From Syngnathus acus (taxonomy: Eukaryota > Chordata > Actinopteri > Syngnathiformes > Syngnathidae): a stretch of 64,000 nucleotides of DNA. The stretch lies in assembly GCF_901709675.1 (NCBI RefSeq), contig NC_051101.1:2536501-2600500 (forward strand), written 5' to 3'. This document shows, piece by piece, positions 56,701-64,000 of this stretch (positions within the stretch are counted from its first letter, which is position 1; each line of letters begins with the position of its first letter). A program made the translations under genes and the position numbers. The notes beneath the pieces were generated by a model. That model worked only from the letters and a program-made list of their open reading frames with translations, did no database searches and was not told the origin of the DNA.

Positions 56701-59700
56701 AGGGTTGTCGACTCGGTCAAAATGGCAGCTCGTAAATTGAAACCGCAACAAAAGAAATAAAAAAGGGCGAGGGAGGAGGACGGCAACGTTTCAGACGTAC
56801 AACATGGACATATTCAACCGCCATGGGAACGGCAACTTGGCAACTTTTAAATTTCATCCATTTTCCCCATTAAAATGAACTCAAGTGCAATGAATCCATT
56901 CCAGCCTACTCATTTGGTTGTTGCGTATGTTTAAGAACGAAGAACAAAACTGACCAAAATGGATTTTTTGGATGCCAATGCTGAGTCAGATATTTGGCAA
57001 GAAAAGCATCGATGTTGTTTGTTAGCCTGTCTATGGCTTTTTCCAATGTGTTTTAGCATTAGGCTAGCACACCAAAAGTCCAAATGAGCTGAACTGTGAG
57101 TTCATAAACTACTTTTGTTGTAAAATTGGTTTATGGCGTTATCATCAGTGAGAACTTTAGCAGGCCATGGACTTTGTTGTTTTGTAGAAATAACGAGCCC
57201 CGTTCGGCAATGAAATATGATTGAAATCTTGCGAGTAATCCTCCAAGGAGAGGGCTAAATAAGAGGAACATTCCGCCACCACATGCTACATCCTTGCACC
57301 AAATTTGGTGGGGAATGCTTTTTTTTCCCTTTCAGTGTAATCCTGCAAACAGACCAAACAACTCTTTGGTGGAATTATGGAATTAACAAATAGCGCTCTG
57401 AGTTATCAGCCTCAGACTTTGTGCTTTTATGACACTGCGATGGCGAGCGTGCGCGTGAGAAACTCACACTTTATGTTTGTGGCCATAAATTGTGCTCATT
57501 TATCTCCTTTTAAAACCTTTTTAGTAGTATGATGGGAGGCTCAGACTATTTTAAAGCAGGGCTTTGGTTACAAAAACACTTTTACACGGGAGAGTAAAAA
57601 TGATGAACTTTGATTTTATTTTAATCACATTGGCTCATGTTTTCCTCGGATCCAGAGAAGCAATGGGCGAAAATGCATGATATATAGAGAGTATTTCTTT
57701 TTTCTAATATGGCGCTTGGAAAACATTTAAACTTGCTAAAAACACTTTTGTGTGATTAACATTCATTTGAAACTCTTTTGCACCCTTTTAAAATGGGAGA
57801 CTAGCGTAAGAAGACTCACAGACTTGTCCGAAAAAGAAGTGATCACTCCCGCGTAAAGTTAACGATAAAACTGTCACATAAAACAAATCAACATTGTATG
57901 GAAGGGAAATGTTTCACCAAACCCTTAAATGATGGTGTGACGGACTTGCATCAAGTCTAGACTAGAAAAAGTATCGCATTAAGCACAAAACAGGCATGGT
58001 TAAATTGAATGGGATCAATACTTGATCCACGTTTGCTTTGCTTTCATTTTCAATGCTGCCCACCTTGCAAATAATAACAATTTGCCAAGCTAAGCACACA
58101 GCCAATTGATGCAGCGTGACATTTGCTGGACTCACAAAGCACCTAGCTACGTAGCTGACTGGTATTTGCTTGTTGAGTAATCCTGCATTCGGTTAAGAAA
58201 ATAAATAGACTAACTAGTTTGCTATGACATAATCTGTGGTTAATAGCAGTGCTTTTCCCATAAGGATTGCGGCCGAAGGAGCCTAATAAATGCGAGCGTC
58301 CATAAGCCGACTGTTGCGCATAACGCTCAGCAACCAAAGAACTAAACAAAAGCTTACTAGCGACATTCGCTTACGCAACCGCCGTTGGACGCCACATGAA
58401 AGGTCGTTGCAAGTCAGGCAAAGCAATTAGCCCGTGTTTGCGAAAATTTGCCACATGCGGTTTGGCACCGGTGCCGCGCCGGTACCAGGGGTCCATCGGC
58501 ACAAAGCCGCCCCTTGAGCGGGATGGGTGCAGGCAAGCTTACATTAAAGATGCCTAAAAGCGGCGTGAGATTTACTTGATGTTGAACTAATTTGAAAACT
58601 GTCATTTTCATTTTGCTAACTAGGTAGCTAACTGCATCCTGGTAATCGTCGACTAACGGCCACTTAGATTTTTCTCAAGCAAGAGAAATCAAGGCAAGTC
58701 TCCGTCATTGTTGTCTTTGGGTTGAGTCATGGGGGCCTGTGAAGGAGATTGGGCGTGGGGGTCGGTCATACGTGAACTGTACATGACCCGGGGGGAGGGG
58801 GGCAATCCGAGTGTTTGTTTGGGTTGGAGAGAGTTCGCTGGAGATGATGCATTCAAGGAAATCAAGAGCGCAGAGAGAAAAGAAGGAGGCGAACAGATGG
58901 CGAGCACAAGATGGATTGGGTCGGCTAACGGGCAGATGTTTATGGGCCATTATTTACAAGCTCTTTAATCTGGGCTATTTCCTTGCCCTTGGCAATGGAT
59001 GGCTCGGCAGCTCGCTCTGCCTGAACCCGAACTCACCGATGACGCCGGTCAACCATCTCCCTGAGCCGACTTGTCACCAAGTAGCAACTAGCTCCTTGCC
59101 ATTTTGATTTTTACCTAATCCTGCTAATTACAACTTGCAACATTGCTAACTATCTTGCAAACTGCGGTTTTCATTTTCCATATTCCCGCTACTCACCTAC
59201 TAGCTCATATGCCAAATACCTAGCTAATTGTCATTTTCATTGTGTGTCAAGCTACTCACCTACTAGCTAATTTGCCAAATAACTAGCTGATTGCCACTTT
59301 CATTTTGTGTCACACCGTTCATCATCATTCAGCTAACTTGCTAACTAACTAGCTAAGTGCCCTTTTCATTCGTTCTCGTCTATTGTTGGTAAACGACGCT
59401 GAGGTTGGAGGTGAGGAACATGGGACCGTCCCCAGCTTTGATTTCCATCCATCACTGATTAAAATTCCCCCCACTGCCTTCATTCTTTCTTACTGACATG
59501 GTGACCTTAACCCCCGGGACCTCGGCGCGGAGGGGGTCATTTAACCTTGAACCCAATTACAAGATAAGGTTACTTAAGCGTGACCCTCCATTTAACGGCT
59601 GAGGCTCAGAGAGACGAGGGGGTGGGAGGGGAGAGAAAAAAAGCTGACGTGCCTCTCGGTCAATTCACCTCGGCCATAAAAAAACACAGCGGCTGGGCCA

Positions 59701-62700
59701 CCGCCGCTTCGATTTCTCATGCAAAGTGCCACTCGGCAATTTGGCGTCCTGATAAGATGGCCGCCGCTTTGCCAGGTGCTTGGACTTGCATGAATTTGTT
59801 TTTATTAAGTATCTGACTCATTATCAATACCAGGTTGCGATTAAAAAGGTTGCGTTCAAGCGAGCTGATGTCGTTGGCTGCTCGGGTCATCATTTACCGC
59901 CCGGGACCGTTTGAAATCCGAAACACATGGACAACGCTAAATTGTGAAAATGCATCAACTGTGTTTATCATTTTTTTTGTGCAGTAACTGTTTTCCATCC
60001 ATTCAAACTTTTTCTGCACTCACTTTCACACACAGGCAATTTAGTGCCTTCAATGCTAATTTCTTTCTCATTTATTTCCCTGAATAGGCTGCGCGTTAAT
60101 CCTTTCACTATAGATTCATTTAAGACATGTTAGTCAAGATTAGTCCGAGAGCTTTTGTCAAACTGTAATCATAAAAAAAAATAAAAAAAATAATTCAAAA
60201 AGTAATTTGAGGGCAAACAATGACCTCCTTCATGTTAGTGGCTGGCTTCAAATAAAGTGGCCAATCTTGCCAAATAAGACAAGTGGAGCGTTTAAAAAAG
60301 AATTGATTTTAAAAAACGGTTGAGAAGAGGCTAAAAATAAATAGCTCGTCCCAATAGAGTCACCAGATTCCACCACAACCTGGGTCAAAGCGATGACAAA
60401 AGATCAGCTGAGTGCTAAGAAGAGAGCACGTGTGAGTGTCAATTTGCACGTGTGTGCGTGTGTGTTGGGGGCTTCGGTGGTTCTGGAGCTGGCAAGCAAG
60501 AGAATGACTCTGCTCCGGCCGTGGCTCCCCGACCGCCCGCTGAACCTGCCTCTGAACTCCAGGTGAACCCACAACTGGACAAGGATCTCCACTCGTGCAT
60601 CTTCCCGCAAGCCATCAACCGCCGTCACAAGCATGACAAGTGCGTTTGCACGCTAGCAAAAGCCAATCAAATATATTTCAAGGCAAAAATTTAGCATTTT
60701 GTCTAATGGCAGTCTGAAAAGACACAGTTTGGCTCATGGCGTTGATGGCGCCATTTGGAGCGCTTCCACCAATTTCCACAAATGGGCAAAGCATAGCGCA
60801 TGTACTCTCTGGTCTAAAAGGGAAAAGGTCGTGAAGGTCATCAAGCTAAGTGAAGTTCAATTCTTTTGACTCTTGGACAACATGCTCCTCTGCGTTTTCC
60901 CTGCAGTAGAAAACACCAGAGAAACGTGAGTCAAACCGCTGCTATTTGTAACCTCCCTCGTCATCCCAACCCCCCTTGTTTAATCCATCTGTCTGTCAGC
61001 TCAACACGAGACAGAACCCGACCCATTAGGCTCGGCGCTGACCTGTCCGTGACCCATCCCTGCACTCTGCCTTTCCTCCTCACTGGCTTGGGGGGTAGGG
61101 AGAATAGATAAAACGCTAACGCAACTACTGTTACTGCAGCAAAGGGTGTGATATTGTGTTTGTGCGTGCGTGTGTGTTTGTGCGTGCAGTGTTGTAGCAG
61201 TGGTGTTGCACAGGTCCCCTGGGGCCCCAAGCAAGAAGGTAGTGAGGGGCCTTATAAGAGGAGGGGTTTATCAGAGCGCCTCATTGTCCTTTGCGTGAAC
61301 TATTATAAAGCACATATAGTACTTCTTAGTGATCCTAATTTGAATGAATGAATGATAGTGTTCAGTTCTCGATGCTAGTAAATGTTGGGGCTAATCGCGC
61401 TTTAATAATGTCATGGTGACAGTGACACTGCTGTGGCATGTACAGTTAAAACAAATCCAAGTTTTACAAGAAAAAAAATCAATATGGCTACTAAACTTGG
61501 CAAATGGAAAGTGCTAGCCTTCCACTGACCGGCTGCACGATGTGTGTTTACAGTACACAGAAATGAAAAACTTCTGATATAACAAAAGTTGTTGACTTAG
61601 CATAGCTTATAAGTTTGGCAGTTTGGTCATTTTAAAAACTCATTCAAGTATTGAAAAAAACAAAAAATATTTACTAAATATTATTAAAATTTTAATTTAT
61701 TTTAAAAGAAGTCTAAGAGTAATTACTAAAAGTATTCATTCAAACGTGACATCTTTATTTACTCTGTCTTCAGAACGTTATTGTAACATTATACGGTTTT
61801 GTCATTATTATTGCGGGCCGAACTGCCGTCTTTCATGATATGAAATGATCAGGTCGAGAGGGGTTGGGGGGAGGTTGTTCATACTCGGCATATGGCGCAC
61901 ACACTGTACCACACACGCACGCGCATCATCATCGTCGGCAATTAGCGCAGCTGTGACCTCACACGTCCGGGTCAGCGCTTCGCAGCGGAACGAAACAAAA
62001 AGCAAAGTTGTCCCGGAATCCGCGCTCCCAATTAGCGAGGGCGCTGAGTGGCGCGGCGCACAATGGCGCAGGTGAGAAGTTGGACGGGTCCGGGCGTCGC
62101 GCTTGGGACCGGCACAAAGGGAGGACAAGGCAGGACCCGCGACGTGGGAGACTGACTGAAATGTAACAGTGTGGAAATTAGGTTCACTTTTTGTGCCACG
62201 GGAGCAATCTGTACTCTGTGGAAAAAAAATGTTTCACACTCCATCCCATATAACCACAAATTCTGACCTCATCCTGAACTAACTTTATCCCAAATCTGAA
62301 TCCATGCCCCAATCCCATTTACCAAAAGCCAGAAAAAAAGTTTTACCTAAAACCTGAACCTGTACACAAATCCAAACCTGGAATTGAACCCTAAGCCTAT
62401 TCTAACTTTCATTTTTGCTGCTTAGTGATGAAGACAAGCATTTTATTTTTCTGAGATGATTTGTTTTATCAAGCAAATCGGACGCATCTATGGCTGTAAA
62501 TCATATGCCAACTTTTATTTTGTTTGTTTTCCTGCAGAGAAACGACAACGTCATGTTCAAGTTGTCATGGTTGCTATTTGTTGGCTCGTTACACTTTGCT
62601 GCCAAAGCAAAACACTCAATAAAGCCCGCCGGCCGTGTGAACATGACTTAGTGGGTCAAACGCAGCCTGCGGACAACACAGATGCATTAGTGACTGTGTG

Positions 62701-63040
62701 TGTGTGTGTGTGTGCGTGTGTGTGTGCATGCGTGCGCAGAAGGCACTAAAAATAAACCATTTGAAATATTTAACTTAGTGACCCAGAAAGGCGCCCCAGC
62801 GTAATGGTATGTTTGCACAAGCCGAGCGCCACAGCCATGATATGATGAAGCCGCTGCGACGTTCTCGTCGCCTTGCCAGTAACACGTCAAATCTGCAAAG
62901 AAACTAAACATCCAAATGGCCGAAGGGAAAATAAAAAACATCGTTATAAAATCAGCACAATTATAACGTCTGATTTTGGTACATAGGACAGCGTTTCGCT
63001 TCCAAAAAGATTTAACTTTTAAAATTAATTATAAAATGTA
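53739..63040. other. Gene-poor region, 9.3 kb
   Basis: No frame with recognised domains. It contains short GT/CA microsatellites (53856-53878, 54358-54402, 60454-60470, 61160-61190, 62694-62730) and homopolymer G runs (54100, 55014, 55416). GC-rich patches lie near 54520-54740, 56240-56700 and 61900-62140. It could be the inside of a large intron or a regulatory desert; nothing in the sequence decides. Confidence 0.45.
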
Positions 63041-63050
63041 TGAAGGCCTT

Positions 63051-63385
63051 CGGGGCGGCTTGGTGGCGCACTGGTTAGCACATCCGCCTCACAGTTAGGA
63101 CGGTGCGGGTTCGATTCCACCTGTGTGGAGTTTGCATGTTCTGCCCGTGCCCGCGTGGGTTTTCTCCGAGCACTCCGGTTTCCTCCCACATCCCAAAAAC
63201 ATGCTCGGTAGGCCGATTGAGCACTCGGTGTGAGTGTGGATGGTTGTTCGTCTCTGTGTACCCTGTGATTGGCTGGCTATCGGTTCAGGGTGTCCCCCGC
63301 CTACTGCCCGATGACTGCTGGGATGGGCTCCAGCATGGCCACGACCCCCGTGGGGACAAAGCGGTACTGAAAATGGATGGATGGA
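63051..63385 (+). mobile_element. tRNA-derived SINE with target-site duplication
   Basis: Pol III A box TGGCGCACTGG (63064-63074) and perfect B box GGTTCGATTCC (63108-63118) start the element. The body is that of a common fish SINE (GTGTGGAGTTTGCATGTTCT, GGTTTCCTCCCACATCCCAA, TGATTGGCTGGCTATCGGTT), ending in ATGGATGG repeats. The flanks TGAAGGCCTT (63041-63050) and TGAAGGTCTT (63386-63395) are a target duplication with one change. Confidence 0.88.
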
Positions 63386-63395
63386 TGAAGGTCTT

Positions 63396-64000
63396 TGGCA
63401 CACATGCCCTCTCGGCAGCGCCCAAAGCTAATATGCTAAACGGCTAACGTGCTGTCTGGTGGTCCTGCAGAGTCCTGGAAGAAACAGCTGTACTTCTGCC
63501 GTCAACAGGCTGCTGTCATGCTATGAAACATTCATTTTCTTCCGAGTGTCGTCCCGCCCTTGCAGGAGAGTCGCATCGGTCGCCGACCCACCTGCCCGTT
63601 CTGCTCCCATCTCGGCCTCCTCCCTCGCTTCTGTGGAAATTGCTGTGCGAGGAAAATGTATATCATTTCCCCCCCCTTATAAATCCTTCAAGAGGGCCCG
63701 ACTGCAATGTATGGCAACGGCATCAATATTGATGTGGGACAAAGTTTCCACCGAAGCTGGTCGCTCATCAATATTGATGCGCCCCTCAACCCCCAATGCC
63801 AATGCCGTCTGGCGTGGGGGCTGAGCGGCCCCTCGTGTTGCTTGAAAATGGACGTGGACACGAATCATGGTCGGTTGGATGGAATGTGAGGAATTGACGT
63901 CTTCGGGTTTTCAGGTTCAAGAAAAAAAAGATGACAAGGCTTAAACAAGGCGTCTTCAAAGCCGAAGCCTTGTTTGAAACCACGTGCCAGTTTCAAAGAG
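63396..64000. other. Right edge, no gene recognised
   Basis: Open stretches of up to about 120 codons exist on the plus strand (63459-63824) but show no domain and no clear splice context. A short direct repeat, CATCAATATTGATG, occurs at 63720 and 63767. Confidence 0.35.

Noticed and set aside
60465-60640. Possible coding exon reading SELQVNPQLDKDLHSCIFPQ near a GTGCGT donor
   Set aside because: No convincing acceptor, partner exon or known domain; kept only as a weak lead.
63051-63125. Possible tRNA gene
   Set aside because: It is the head of a SINE with target-site duplications.

Overview
The window is vertebrate genomic DNA, most likely from a percomorph teleost. Genes have short GT-AG introns (many under 400 bp). 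Families recognised are the rapunzel (rpz) family known from teleosts, MS4A four-span membrane proteins and an IL-21 receptor. Interspersed repeats are fish-like: tRNA-derived SINEs, TA-flanked MITEs, a tRNA-Pro-primed endogenous retrovirus and long microsatellites. No bacterial-type gene organisation is present.

Layout. 0-4 kb: an MS4A gene (minus strand, runs off the left edge) and the 3' half of a second MS4A gene truncated by repeats. 4.2-17.8 kb: a 476-bp satellite (R) brackets a segment with one rpz-like gene (A) on the minus strand. Between that gene's upstream flank and the rest of the segment sits a 7.3-kb provirus with two 758-bp LTRs that I read as identical. 18-20.5 kb: a Tigger-like MITE and a complete five-coding-exon MS4A gene. 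23.5-24.7 kb: rpz-like C. 26.9-30.5 kb: a second copy of the rpz-A segment, carrying rpz-like B and the empty retroviral target site. 34.8-36.1 kb: rpz-like D (two exons). 40.9-41.7 kb: rpz-like E (two exons, lacks the C-terminal half). 45.7-47.4 kb: an unrecognised 340-residue protein with two copies of a 30-residue basic motif. 48.0-50.8 kb: il21r, eight coding exons. 51-64 kb: no supported gene; MITEs, a palindromic satellite and SINEs. All recognised host genes are on the minus strand; only the provirus is on plus.

Most notable result. Genes A and B lie in a recent duplication whose non-coding flanks differ by roughly 1-2 percent. Their coding sequences differ at 54 of 394 residues (about 60 nucleotide changes), and in a codon-by-codon reading I found no synonymous difference. 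At sites where C, D and E help polarise, most changes fall on copy A. This pattern points to very strong positive selection on a rapunzel paralogue. The provirus lies about 630 bp upstream of the start codon of that same copy.

Limits. Everything was read by eye. Exon joins were chosen from splice signals, phase and similarity between paralogues. Counts of differences are hand counts.
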